From Clostridia bacterium (GTDB lineage Bacteria; Bacillota; Clostridia; Lachnospirales; Lachnospiraceae): DNA of 64,000 nt. The stretch covers positions 1 to 64,000 of the forward strand of contig CAJTFD010000016.1 of the NCBI GenBank assembly GCA_910575625.1, read 5' to 3'. Shown one piece after another: positions 8,678-15,996 of this stretch. The notes under the pieces are model-generated. The model saw only the letters and a list, made by a program, of their open reading frames with translations. It did not search any database and had not been told where the DNA came from. Both the position numbers and the translations under genes were made by a program. Every line of letters starts with the position of its first letter. Positions within the stretch are counted from its first letter, which is position 1.

Positions 8678-9001
8678 ATGAATATCTCAAAACTAATTAG
8701 ATCGCTAGGGATACGCTCTACATTAAAAGGTTACCGCTATCTGAAATATGGGTTGGAGCTGTGTATGCGGGATGAGGATTATCTATTGGCTGTCTATAAG
8801 GAGCTTTATCCAGATATTGCGGAATATTTCGGCACTACGCAGGACGGCGTGGAACATTGTATCCGCACGGCTGTCTGCAGCTGCTGGTATAAAGGAAACC
8901 GGAGTCTCCTGTATAAGATCGCCGGTTATGAATTGCTGCAGAAACCGACGAACAGTGAGTTTATAGATATCCTGTATCATTATCTCAATACACAGGAATA
9001 G
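8678..9001 (+). CDS. orphan Spo0A C-terminal (output) domain protein
   Basis: A 107-residue protein corresponding only to the DNA-binding effector domain of Spo0A: KGYRYLKYGLELC, YPDIAEYFGTT, VEHCIRTAV and the near-invariant KPTNSEFIDIL at the end. The receiver domain is missing, so it should not respond to phosphorylation directly. Start chosen at ATG 8678 because AAGGAGG is 6 nt upstream. Tandem 0A-like boxes lie about 180 bp upstream, hinting at control by Spo0A or by itself. A strong terminator follows, so it is monocistronic. It might compete with or modulate Spo0A, which is inference. Confidence 0.88.
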   Translation: MNISKLIRSLGIRSTLKGYRYLKYGLELCMRDEDYLLAVYKELYPDIAEYFGTTQDGVEHCIRTAVCSCWYKGNRSLLYKIAGYELLQKPTNSEFIDILYHYLNTQE

Positions 9002-9013
9002 AGCATACCGGGG

Positions 9014-9052
9014 ACAGGGAGCAGGTGATCCAGACGGCCTGCTCCCTGTTTT
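9014..9052 (+). terminator. intrinsic terminator after the Spo0A-like gene
   Basis: Perfect 12-bp stem ACAGGGAGCAGG/CCTGCTCCCTGT with a 12-nt loop, followed by TTTT. Confidence 0.88.
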
Positions 9053-9146
9053 ATCCGGATGTGCGTAAGGAGTATTGATTTTTTGGACTTTTTATATTAT
9101 GATGGTATCTGCAAAAAGTCCATTTACGATCTAGGAGCTGAATTTT

Positions 9147-9791
9147 ATGCGTTTGAGGAATATACCAGAAGCAAAAGATATTGTGGAAAACAGCCCTTTT
9201 GTCATACAACAGCCCTGCCGTCTGCGCGGCAGCTGGAAAGATGTGTGGCATAATGATAAACCTATACATCTGGAAGTAGGCATGGGAAAAGGCCGGTTCC
9301 TGATGGAGATGAGCCTCCGGCACAGTGAAAATAATTATCTGGGCATGGAATTGTATGACAGTGTGCTGCTGCGCGCGATCCAGCGGCGGCAGGCTATGGA
9401 GGCAGAGAGCGAAAATCTGTTTTTTCTGTGCACGGATGCACGGATGCTCCCGGAGATATTTGCGGAGGATGAGATCCAAAAGATCTATCTGAATTTTTCC
9501 GATCCCTGGCCGAAGGCACGCCATGCAAAAAGAAGGCTCACCTCCCGGCAGTTCTTAGAACGATATAGGCAGATCTTGTCGCCTGATGGGACAGTTGAGT
9601 TCAGGACGGATAACCTGGACCTGTTTGAGTTTTCTCTGCAGGAGGTGAGGGAGACAGGGTGGACGCTGCTTGGCTATACGTACGACCTGCACGGGGAGAA
9701 AGAATGGGGGCCGGATGAGATCATGACGGAGTATGAAGAAAAATTTTCGGCCCAGGGAAATCCCATCTATCAATTGACGGCGCGGCCGTGA
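9147..9791 (+). CDS. trmB: tRNA (guanine(46)-N7)-methyltransferase
   Basis: A 214-residue TrmB. The SAM-binding motif LEVGMGKGRFL and the family signatures NFSDPWPKARHAKRRLT and EFRTDNLDLFEFS are all visible. The enzyme makes m7G at position 46 of the variable loop of many tRNAs. The length is typical. It stands alone between the terminator at 9014 and the small gene at 9878. Confidence 0.95.
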   Translation: MRLRNIPEAKDIVENSPFVIQQPCRLRGSWKDVWHNDKPIHLEVGMGKGRFLMEMSLRHSENNYLGMELYDSVLLRAIQRRQAMEAESENLFFLCTDARMLPEIFAEDEIQKIYLNFSDPWPKARHAKRRLTSRQFLERYRQILSPDGTVEFRTDNLDLFEFSLQEVRETGWTLLGYTYDLHGEKEWGPDEIMTEYEEKFSAQGNPIYQLTARP

Positions 9792-9877
9792 CTGAGGCTG
9801 TCTGCCGGATTTTTTTGATCCGTCGGTATTTTCCAGGATATGGTGAATATACTATAAAAAAATAACGGCGGGATCGG

Positions 9878-10036
9878 ATGGGAAAAAGAAAGAGCAAAAA
9901 ATTATATTGTTTTTTTGGACGGTTATGTTATAAACATAAAAGGATAAATGAATGTGTGATCCGGATGATGAGGGCGTTGGATGAACTGGAAGAGACACTG
10001 AAAAAGTGTCCTGTGAAAAAGAAGAAAAAAAAATAA
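9878..10036 (+). CDS. possible 52-residue Lys-rich small protein
   Basis: An ATG frame of 52 codons with a modest GGCGGG site 5 nt upstream. The product is strongly basic at both ends (MGKRKSKK and KKKKKK), with three cysteines in the first half and an amphipathic middle segment ALDELEETLKKC. No family is recognised. It could be a ribosome- or nucleic-acid-associated small protein, or a chance frame in A-rich DNA ahead of tRNA-Lys. Conservation across relatives would decide. Confidence 0.4.
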   Translation: MGKRKSKKLYCFFGRLCYKHKRINECVIRMMRALDELEETLKKCPVKKKKKK

Positions 10037-10119
10037 ATTTTTTGTAAAAAAACTCTTGATTTTTTGTGTAGGATAGAATATAATATGTCTTGCATTCGGC
10101 AGTAAGCATAAAAGTGATT

Positions 10120-10192
10120 GCGCGATTAGCTCAGCTGGCAGAGCACCTGACTCTTAATCAGGGTGTCCAGGGTTCGAACCCCTGATCGCGCA
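10120..10192 (+). tRNA. tRNA-Lys (CTT)
   Basis: Acceptor stem GCGCGAT/ATCGCGC, anticodon CTT in loop CTCTTAA, T-loop GTTCGAACC. A terminator follows directly. The 3' flank carries an accessory block beginning with a palindromic repeat, as is common downstream of tRNA genes. Confidence 0.96.
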
Positions 10193-10200
10193 TTGAAAAG

Positions 10201-10244
10201 CACTGTTTTTGGCGGGTTGAGGACGCTGGGGACGGTGTTTTTTT
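10201..10244 (+). terminator. terminator of tRNA-Lys(CTT)
   Basis: CACTGTTTTTGGCG (10201-10214) pairs with CGCTGGGGACGGTG (10224-10237) across 14 positions if G-U pairs are allowed, and seven T residues follow. Confidence 0.75.
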
Positions 10245-10321
10245 GTGCGTATTTCCGGGCGTTTCAGTGGTTTTCGGGAATGTTGCCGATTACGCATTGT
10301 AGTCCAGAGTGGCTGTAAGTC

Positions 10322-10482
10322 TAAGGAACTGTTAATAAATAACTTTTAAATAGTGCGCCGGATTTTTCTTTGAGAGTGCCGGTTAAAGATCAGGCGCATA
10401 GCGGGCTATGTAACTGATCTTTGACCGGTGCTATCGGAGAAAAAGACAAGCAATATTAAAAGTTATTTTTGAACAGTTCCTA
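10322..10482. repeat. palindromic MITE-like element, type 2 (copy E)
   Basis: A nearly full-length inverted repeat of about 161 bp. Outer arms: AAGGAACTGTT...AACAGTTCCT, continuing through AATAACTTTTAA and its complement; inner arms: GGTTAAAGATCAG against CTGATCTTTGACC. The centre holds the hairpin CATAGCGGGCTATG (10397-10410), which matches in design and position the CGTAG...CTACG core of the four 164-bp elements elsewhere in the window, with compensating base changes. No coding capacity. Confidence 0.8.
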
Positions 10483-10561
10483 AGGGTTTAAATATATGCC
10501 TTCCCTATGTATTGCGTATAACGGGATCCGTGTTGTTCTTTTGCAGTCCCGAAAATCCTCT

Positions 10562-10711
10562 TTATGGTCTTTTTTCTGCGGGCGTAGATTTCTTTCTACC
10601 CACGAGTATGGTGGAGAGGCAGTTTTTGTATCTTCCATATGTTTCATCCTTCTGTGCTTCCACGTTCACAATAACCTGTGAGATGCCGTCTTTCATCCGC
10701 ACTGTTTTTTT
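10562..10711 (-). pseudogene. fragment of a PD-(D/E)XK nuclease-family (Rpn-like) transposase
   Basis: Reading the minus strand gives a ~49-residue piece, KKTVRMKDGISQVIVNVEAQKDE followed by an unrelated-looking tail and a stop. The RMKDG...VIVN.EAQKDE segment resembles the PD-(D/E)XK core (strand with E-x-Q) of Rpn-type recombination-promoting nucleases. Both the N-terminal part and the usual continuation after the core are missing. The frame runs on upstream only as antisense to the LuxR-type gene, which I take as chance. Confidence 0.5.
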
Positions 10712-10786
10712 ATACTGATATGTGATACTATTTTTAGTAAGAAAGGTATAATGGGGTAGCTGGATTGCTGTAAAGAGGGCTGGTTT

Positions 10787-11575
10787 ATGAAGAAGTATGT
10801 TGATCTTATGGACTCTGATCCATTTTTGAAAAAAATTAATGCATTTTTTCTGGACGTGGGTGAGATAGACGACTATACACGATTTGCGGCCGGGATATTG
10901 GAAGGGTTGAGATCGCTGATCTCGTTTGATCAGGCAGTCGGAATCTTTGTTAATCCGGCAGGCAAGGTAAAAGATTGTTATCTGATAGGCGTCAGTGAGA
11001 AGTGGGGGTATACATACAAAGAATATTATGCCAAACTGCAGGCGCGTTTTCCTCTGGGCATGGAAAAGGACAGGCATAGGGATAAGCATACGTTTGTGCA
11101 GCCGATCATATGGTCTGAGCTGCTGGATAATGAATTTATCACTGATTGTATAAGGCCTCGGGGTGTGATGCATTCTTTTGATTTTACACTTTTTGACGAT
11201 CGGGGGCAGATCCGTCTCGTGCTGGCTCTGGACAGGACCCGGTCGATGCCTTATTCCGAACAAGAGGTAAAGATGCTCAATCATATGATCCCGCATCTGG
11301 ATAACCTGCATCGGAAATTTTTTCTCAATGCAGATCCGGATGTAAAGATCGTCCGGCGCAAAGACGCTCTTATGGAAATGAGGATGCTGACCGAGAGAGA
11401 AAAGGAAGTAGTCTCCTATCTGTGTGAAGGCATCTCCCCGACAGATATCTGTGGTGTGATGAAGATCAGCCGGGCTACGATCTATAAACATATTTCAAAT
11501 ATCTACAAAAAGCTGAATATCAATAATCAGCAGGAACTGTTGGTCTATTTTCTGAAAGAATATAAAAAATCCTGA
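10787..11575 (+). CDS. LuxR-type transcriptional regulator
   Basis: A 262-residue protein with a GAF/autoinducer-like sensor region (residues ~20-170, with SFDQAVGIF and LVLALDRTRS) and a C-terminal LuxR/GerE helix-turn-helix: LTEREKEVVSYLCEGISPTD followed by ISRATIYKHISNIYKKLNI. There is no receiver domain, so it probably senses a small molecule directly. It lies upstream of and parallel to the dehydrogenase/PanB-like/chaperonin-like genes, from which it is separated by 270 bp carrying dyad-symmetric sites, and is the likely regulator of that cluster. The ligand is unknown. The gene begins near the ribosome site AAAGAGGG. Confidence 0.82.
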   Translation: MKKYVDLMDSDPFLKKINAFFLDVGEIDDYTRFAAGILEGLRSLISFDQAVGIFVNPAGKVKDCYLIGVSEKWGYTYKEYYAKLQARFPLGMEKDRHRDKHTFVQPIIWSELLDNEFITDCIRPRGVMHSFDFTLFDDRGQIRLVLALDRTRSMPYSEQEVKMLNHMIPHLDNLHRKFFLNADPDVKIVRRKDALMEMRMLTEREKEVVSYLCEGISPTDICGVMKISRATIYKHISNIYKKLNINNQQELLVYFLKEYKKS

Positions 11576-11672
11576 AGGCATACGCCTGGCAAAAGAGAGC
11601 AGGTATTTAAACTGTATGGGCAGATTTTATTTGGCATTTTAGGACAGTTTAGATACTGGCTCTTTTTTGATG

Positions 11673-11688
11673 TACATAATATTATGTA
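11673..11688. promoter_or_regulatory. 16-bp perfect palindrome, candidate operator
   Basis: TACATAATATTATGTA lies 158 bp upstream of the dehydrogenase start, in AT-rich DNA after the LuxR-type gene. A perfect dyad of this length suits a dimeric HTH regulator; LuxR-type binding is inference. Confidence 0.45.
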
Positions 11689-11701
11689 TAAATTAAAGGA
11701 T

Positions 11702-11725
11702 AAAATACATAATGATCAGTATTTT
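11702..11725. promoter_or_regulatory. second dyad site upstream of the dehydrogenase operon
   Basis: AAAATAC (11702-11708) and GTATTTT (11719-11725) form an inverted repeat with a 10-nt spacer. The ATACATAAT half resembles the arm of the palindrome 29 bp upstream, so the two may be paired binding sites. Confidence 0.4.
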
Positions 11726-11769
11726 GTTTTCTTATTTGCGATGATATAATTTTTTTTGTTGAAATAACA

Positions 11770-11810
11770 GAAAAAACAAAAAGATTTTCGAAAATTTTGG
11801 CTGTTTTTTC
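11770..11810. promoter_or_regulatory. nested inverted repeat in the leader of the dehydrogenase operon
   Basis: GAAAAAACA (11770-11778) pairs with TGTTTTTTC (11802-11810), and TTTTCGAAAA lies between them. It could be an operator or an RNA hairpin shortly before the ribosome site AAAGGAGGG. Confidence 0.35.
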
Positions 11811-11845
11811 AAAACCAGAGTAAATAAATGAAAGGAGGGTCTTGT

Positions 11846-12682
11846 ATGGCAAAACGGATGTCAGGGAAAGCAGCAGTTGTTACCGGAGCCGGTTCTGGTA
11901 TGGGAAGAGAGATCGCACTGGCTTATCTGAAAGAAGAGGCTAAAGTTGCAGCCGCAGACTGCAACATGGATGCGCTCTTGGAATTAGAAAAAGAAGTGGC
12001 AGACATGGGGTTAAAAGAACAGCTCTGCATTGTCTCCTGCGATGTGACAAAAACGGAGGATTGTGAGAATGTGATTCGTGTATGTGCAGATATCTTCGGT
12101 ATTTGCAATATACTGTCCCATAATGCTGGTGTAGCGGATAATTTTACATTAGTGGCAGATCTCAAGGATGAGTTATGGGAGAGGATGATCTCCATAAATC
12201 TGACGGCCTCTATGAAGATCACACGTGCAGCATTGAGATATTTTACAGCAAATGATATCAGTGCTTCAATCGTTATGATCACTTCCAACGCGGCATTTGA
12301 GAGTGCTACAGGGGGTCCGGCATATTGTGCTTCCAAGGCAGGTGCGAATGCGCTGATGAAGGCGATCGCTTTTGAGTATGGAAGAGACGGGATCCGCTGC
12401 AACTCGATCTGTCCGGGTCCTGTGATGACAAATATCCATAAGAGCACAGGCGAGGCAAATGAGGCAGGCGCGGTCATCCATCGTGGCAGTGGCTACAATG
12501 CCCATGCGAAGGAGTGGATGGTAAAATCTGCACGCTGCGCGCTGGGAGATGATCCCCGGATGCCGGCGGTGGGTTTGCCACATGAGATCGCGCCTCTGGC
12601 TGTGTATCTGGGCAGTGATGAATCCAGTTTTGTAAATGGCGCTTCCATCATCATAGACGGCGGTGTATGTTTGAGCGCTTGA
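11846..12682 (+). CDS. short-chain dehydrogenase/reductase
   Basis: A 278-residue classical SDR. The cofactor motif TGAGSGMG is at residues 13-20, an acidic residue after strand 2 (AAADCN, about 38) suggests NAD(H), NAG is at 93-95 and the catalytic set is S147, Y160 and K164 (YCASK). The tail FVNGASIIIDGG is typical. Start at ATG 11846, 7-8 nt after AAAGGAGGG; an ATG 18 nt upstream precedes that site. It is first in an apparent operon with the PanB-like, GroEL-like and trigger-factor-like genes. It should oxidise or reduce a hydroxyl/keto group, but the substrate is unknown; hydroxysteroid and cyclic-alcohol dehydrogenases share this layout. Confidence 0.88.
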   Translation: MAKRMSGKAAVVTGAGSGMGREIALAYLKEEAKVAAADCNMDALLELEKEVADMGLKEQLCIVSCDVTKTEDCENVIRVCADIFGICNILSHNAGVADNFTLVADLKDELWERMISINLTASMKITRAALRYFTANDISASIVMITSNAAFESATGGPAYCASKAGANALMKAIAFEYGRDGIRCNSICPGPVMTNIHKSTGEANEAGAVIHRGSGYNAHAKEWMVKSARCALGDDPRMPAVGLPHEIAPLAVYLGSDESSFVNGASIIIDGGVCLSA

Positions 12683-12733
12683 CCCTGAAAAAGATGACAA
12701 TGATCGATGACCGATCACGAAAGGAGAATTATC

Positions 12734-13630
12734 ATGGCAGGAGAGAACAAAAATGTAACGGTTGCAAAAGAAGATAAGAAAGTGACTGCTTCCCGTGTTG
12801 TGAAAGAACGTAAATCCATCAATTACCTCCAGAAATTAAAAGATGAGGGGACACCGATCGTGCAGATGTGTCCGGCCGGCCGCGATCAGTTCTTTACTCA
12901 GGCTGCAGAGATTGCTGGATGTGACATATGCCGTCTCACTGTTCCTGGCGATGGAGCACAAGATCCCCAGATCCAGATCGATATGGCTCCCTGGTGGATC
13001 CAGACTGTCCGCCGTGCTGCAAAGACGATCCATATCAACTTTTATATGCAGACACCTACCTATTCTTCTAAAGAGAAAGCGATGGAGTATGGCTCTTATT
13101 ATATGAACTGTGGAGCTGACTCCCTGCTCCCGATGGGGATCAACAATGAGACTCTGAAATATATGGCGGATAACTATCTGGTGGTATTTGGCCATGTGGG
13201 CGCTCTTTCCGGATGGCAGACAAACCGTCAGGGCGGATATAAACGTATGGGAAAGACTGCCAAAGAAGCTATGAAAGTAGCAAAGATGGCATATGAATAC
13301 CAGGAAAATGGTATGATGGCGATGTCTATCGAGTTGACGCCGATTGAAGTCACCAATGCAATTGCGAAGAAATTGCGTGTGCCAGTGATCAGTATTGCGG
13401 CAGGCGGTGCAGCAGACGGCTGTGAGATGGTGGATTTTGATACGTTTGGCATGATGCCAAGTCCGGCTTCCCATGCTAAGAGCTATGCGAATTTCTTTGA
13501 GTGGGCTGCCACAGCATATGGCCGCTGGGCAAATGATGTCCGTACAGGCGCATATCCAGAGGATGAACATGGATACCATATGGATGAAAAGGAACTGGAT
13601 ACTTTTTTGACAGAACTTGATAAACTGTAA
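12734..13630 (+). CDS. PanB-like (ketopantoate hydroxymethyltransferase-related) TIM-barrel enzyme, divergent
   Basis: A 298-residue protein. The second half follows PanB: GHVGALSGWQTNRQGGYK, then E200 in SIELTP at the position of the PanB catalytic glutamate, an AAGGAADG loop, and an end similar to DVR.G.YP.DEH. In the first half, an aspartate (PGDG, about 73) remains where PanB binds metal, but the other two ligand positions (VADMPF and LEGG in PanB) read HINFYMQTP and LLPMG here. A ~25-residue charged extension precedes the barrel. Start at ATG 12734 after AAAGGAG. The altered metal site and the operon make pantothenate synthesis unlikely; a related carbon-carbon lyase or aldolase is my inference. 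Confidence 0.75.
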   Translation: MAGENKNVTVAKEDKKVTASRVVKERKSINYLQKLKDEGTPIVQMCPAGRDQFFTQAAEIAGCDICRLTVPGDGAQDPQIQIDMAPWWIQTVRRAAKTIHINFYMQTPTYSSKEKAMEYGSYYMNCGADSLLPMGINNETLKYMADNYLVVFGHVGALSGWQTNRQGGYKRMGKTAKEAMKVAKMAYEYQENGMMAMSIELTPIEVTNAIAKKLRVPVISIAAGGAADGCEMVDFDTFGMMPSPASHAKSYANFFEWAATAYGRWANDVRTGAYPEDEHGYHMDEKELDTFLTELDKL

Positions 13631-13646
13631 AGAAGAATATCATTTT

Positions 13647-13677
13647 GGGCAGGCAGAGATGGAACATCTGACTGCCC
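13647..13677 (+). other. intercistronic hairpin
   Basis: GGGCAG pairs with CTGCCC, with an inner AGATG/CATCT stem. Only three T residues follow, so it is a weak terminator or an mRNA-stability element between the PanB-like and chaperonin-like genes. Confidence 0.5.
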
Positions 13678-13726
13678 TTTAGAGGGTTTGGTCAGGAAAG
13701 ATAGATATTGGATAGCGGAGGTTTTT

Positions 13727-15316
13727 ATGGGCAGGGACATTTTATACGGGCAGGATATAAGAGAAAAAATGCTGTCGGGGATCAATATCGTATCAGATGC
13801 CGTAAAAATGACGATTGGCCCGAAGGGCAGGGCAGCGCTTTTGATGCAGGATGCACAGATGCCTCTTATCGTCAGGGATGGAGCGGCGGTCGTCCGTTTG
13901 GTCAGACTGGAGGATCCGTATGAAGATATGGGGGTACAGATCATAAAAGAGGCGGCTGCGATGATCAATGACCAAGTTGGCGATCATGTAGCGGTCACCG
14001 TCCTTTTGGCGAATACCATTTTGCAGGAAGGGGCGAAGGATATCGCAGCAGGTGCCAATGCGATAGAACTCCAAAAAGGGATCCAGGGTGCAGTCCAGCT
14101 TTCCTGTGCTGCAGTCAGAAGGATCGCAAGACCTGTAAGGAGTCTGGAAGATATCCGCTGTGTTTCTGCAATTTCAGCTGGAGATGCGTTTGTGGGAGGA
14201 CTGGTGTCTCAGGCCATGGAGCAGATTGGTCCGGAAGGGACCATATCCGTGGAAGAAACGCCGAATACAGAAACGACCCTGGAGATCACCACGGGCATGC
14301 AGTATGAAAAAGGATATCTAAATGGAAAAATACTTAAAGATCCGGAGAGCATGCACGAAGAACTCGACGATCCGTATATTTTAGTAACGGACGATGAGAT
14401 CTCAGATGCCCGGGATATCCTTCCGATCCTGGAGCAGGTCCGCGCGGCAGGCCGTCCCCTTTTGATCATCGCGGAGAAGATCACAGGGAGTGCGCTTTCT
14501 GTCTTGATCATTAACAAGAGAAAAGGGATCGTGGATGTTGTTGCGGTACACCCTCCGGCATATGGAGACGGAAGGAGAGAGCGGATGGAAGATATCTGTA
14601 TCTTTACCGGAGGGTCTTTTATTACAGAACAGCTGGGTCATGATCTGAAAGATACAGAGTTGGGGATGCTCGGCACAGCAGAAAAAGTGATCATTTCAAA
14701 AAACAGCACAGCGATCATCAACGGAAAAGGAGATCCAATGGAGATCCGGGCGCATTTGGACAGCCTCCGTCATCTTATCGATACAGAGGATTATGATCTA
14801 AAAAAGAGCCGATTCAAGGAACGTCTTGCCAAATTTACCGGAGGGACGGCTGTGATCAAGGTCGGCGCTCCTACAGAGTCGGAGATGAAGGAGTTGAAAT
14901 ATCGTCTGAAAAATGCTGTTCAGTCTGCAAAGGCCGCACAGAAGGAAGGGATCGTTCCCGGCGGAGGGAGTATATATCTGGATATCCTTCCGGCTGTCCA
15001 GGCATATGTAAAGTCTCTTGACGGGGATCGGCAAATAGGCGCATCGATCGTCTTAAGAGCATTGGAAGCACCCGTCCGTCAGATCGCCATCAACGGAGGG
15101 GAGGATCCGTCTATGGTGGTCAGCAGGATAAAAGGGAAAAAAAGGGATCTTGGATATGATGTGCAGAGGACCAGATACGTGGATATGGTAGAGGCTGGTA
15201 TCGTGGATCCCGCGAAAGCCGTGCGGCTTGCTCTGCAATGCGCATCATCAGCTGCTTCCACATTATTGACTGCGGAAGCGGGGGTTAAGATCAAACAGCA
15301 GCACACAGAACAATAA
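13727..15316 (+). CDS. GroEL-like chaperonin paralogue with altered ATPase residues
   Basis: A 529-residue protein that aligns with GroEL over its full length: GPKGR at 31-35, RDGAAV (D51), apical-domain AGRPLLIIAE, VKVG-like VIKVGAPTESEMKE and PGGG at 411-414. Differences fall on key sites. The GDGTTT nucleotide loop is GDHVAV at 85-90, keeping the aspartate but losing the glycine and threonines. The position of E. coli D398, needed for ATP hydrolysis, is N396 (YRLKNAV). The usual Gly-Met tail is absent, and no groES is adjacent. Start at ATG 13727 after GCGGAGG. It follows the PanB-like gene. I infer a specialised, slow or non-cycling chaperonin; the housekeeping groEL should be elsewhere. 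Confidence 0.9.
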   Translation: MGRDILYGQDIREKMLSGINIVSDAVKMTIGPKGRAALLMQDAQMPLIVRDGAAVVRLVRLEDPYEDMGVQIIKEAAAMINDQVGDHVAVTVLLANTILQEGAKDIAAGANAIELQKGIQGAVQLSCAAVRRIARPVRSLEDIRCVSAISAGDAFVGGLVSQAMEQIGPEGTISVEETPNTETTLEITTGMQYEKGYLNGKILKDPESMHEELDDPYILVTDDEISDARDILPILEQVRAAGRPLLIIAEKITGSALSVLIINKRKGIVDVVAVHPPAYGDGRRERMEDICIFTGGSFITEQLGHDLKDTELGMLGTAEKVIISKNSTAIINGKGDPMEIRAHLDSLRHLIDTEDYDLKKSRFKERLAKFTGGTAVIKVGAPTESEMKELKYRLKNAVQSAKAAQKEGIVPGGGSIYLDILPAVQAYVKSLDGDRQIGASIVLRALEAPVRQIAINGGEDPSMVVSRIKGKKRDLGYDVQRTRYVDMVEAGIVDPAKAVRLALQCASSAASTLLTAEAGVKIKQQHTEQ

Positions 15317-15339
15317 AAGATCTGGAAGGAAAAACAGGT

Positions 15340-15834
15340 ATGCCATATTGTGATCAAATAAAATATAAAGGATTGACTGTTCATGGTGATCGTTCTGACA
15401 GGGAGGCCGCTGTACAGCAGCTGCTGGATCAGATCATCCTTGGATCAGATATCCCTTTCTCAGAAGAAGAAGTAGAACAGGAGATCCGCATGGAACTGGC
15501 TGGTCTCATGCAGAATATGCGTTATCAGGCTATGGGCGGCGATCATCATCTGGAGGAAATGGATCTGGATAAATGGAAAGAGGATATCCGAAAAGAGATC
15601 ATCCGGGATCATCAGGTCGAGACGATCCTGCGTACTGTCATAGAGCAGGAAGAGCTGACGGTTTCTCATGAGGAACTGGAGGAAGCCGCCATAAGGCTTG
15701 CAAAAGAAGAGCAGACGACTTTGGAGATGGTCCGGCGTTTTATGGGAGAGGATTATGTGCTGCTGAGAAAAGAAACATTGTACGATAAGGCAAAGAGATT
15801 GATCGTTGATACATCCCTGGCAGCAGATGGATGA
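15340..15834 (+). CDS. trigger factor C-terminal-domain-like chaperone
   Basis: A 164-residue helical, acidic protein resembling the C-terminal chaperone arm domain of trigger factor (SurA-like fold): LLDQII...IPFSEEEVEQEIRME, then a WKEDIRKEIIRDHQVETIL helix, EELTVSHEELEEAAIRLA and a final helix ending KAKRLIVD. The ribosome-binding and prolyl isomerase domains are missing. It begins 24 nt after the chaperonin-like gene with a GGAAGG ribosome site and is the last gene of the cluster. Together with the chaperonin paralogue it suggests dedicated folding or holding of cluster enzymes; that link is inference. Confidence 0.72.
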   Translation: MPYCDQIKYKGLTVHGDRSDREAAVQQLLDQIILGSDIPFSEEEVEQEIRMELAGLMQNMRYQAMGGDHHLEEMDLDKWKEDIRKEIIRDHQVETILRTVIEQEELTVSHEELEEAAIRLAKEEQTTLEMVRRFMGEDYVLLRKETLYDKAKRLIVDTSLAADG

Positions 15835-15889
15835 GGAGAAAGACATATGAGATCATGAAAAAGAACATCCATCTTTTAGATATCACTTT

Positions 15890-15952
15890 GGCGGTCAGAT
15901 ATAGGGATATTTTGCTTGTTCAGATCTCTATCTGCTGCGATATCTGATCGCC
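15890..15952 (+). other. long-loop inverted repeat after the chaperone cluster
   Basis: GGCGGTCAGATAT (15890-15902) pairs over 13 positions (one G-U) with ATATCTGATCGCC (15940-15952). No T-run follows. It may be a transcript-end structure for the operon. Between it and the repeat at 15997 I see nothing else. Confidence 0.4.
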
Positions 15953-15996
15953 GGAGTGATAATGATCCAGATGCGGAAACGATCGTCTATCTGCTG

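Noticed and set aside
10712..11491. Long minus-strand frame opposite the LuxR-type gene
   Set aside because: The sequence has no family features except in its last ~49 residues (the nuclease remnant). The sense frame is a clear LuxR-type protein with a proper HTH.
12734..13630. Housekeeping panB of pantothenate synthesis
   Set aside because: Two metal-ligand motifs are missing and no panC or panD is near.
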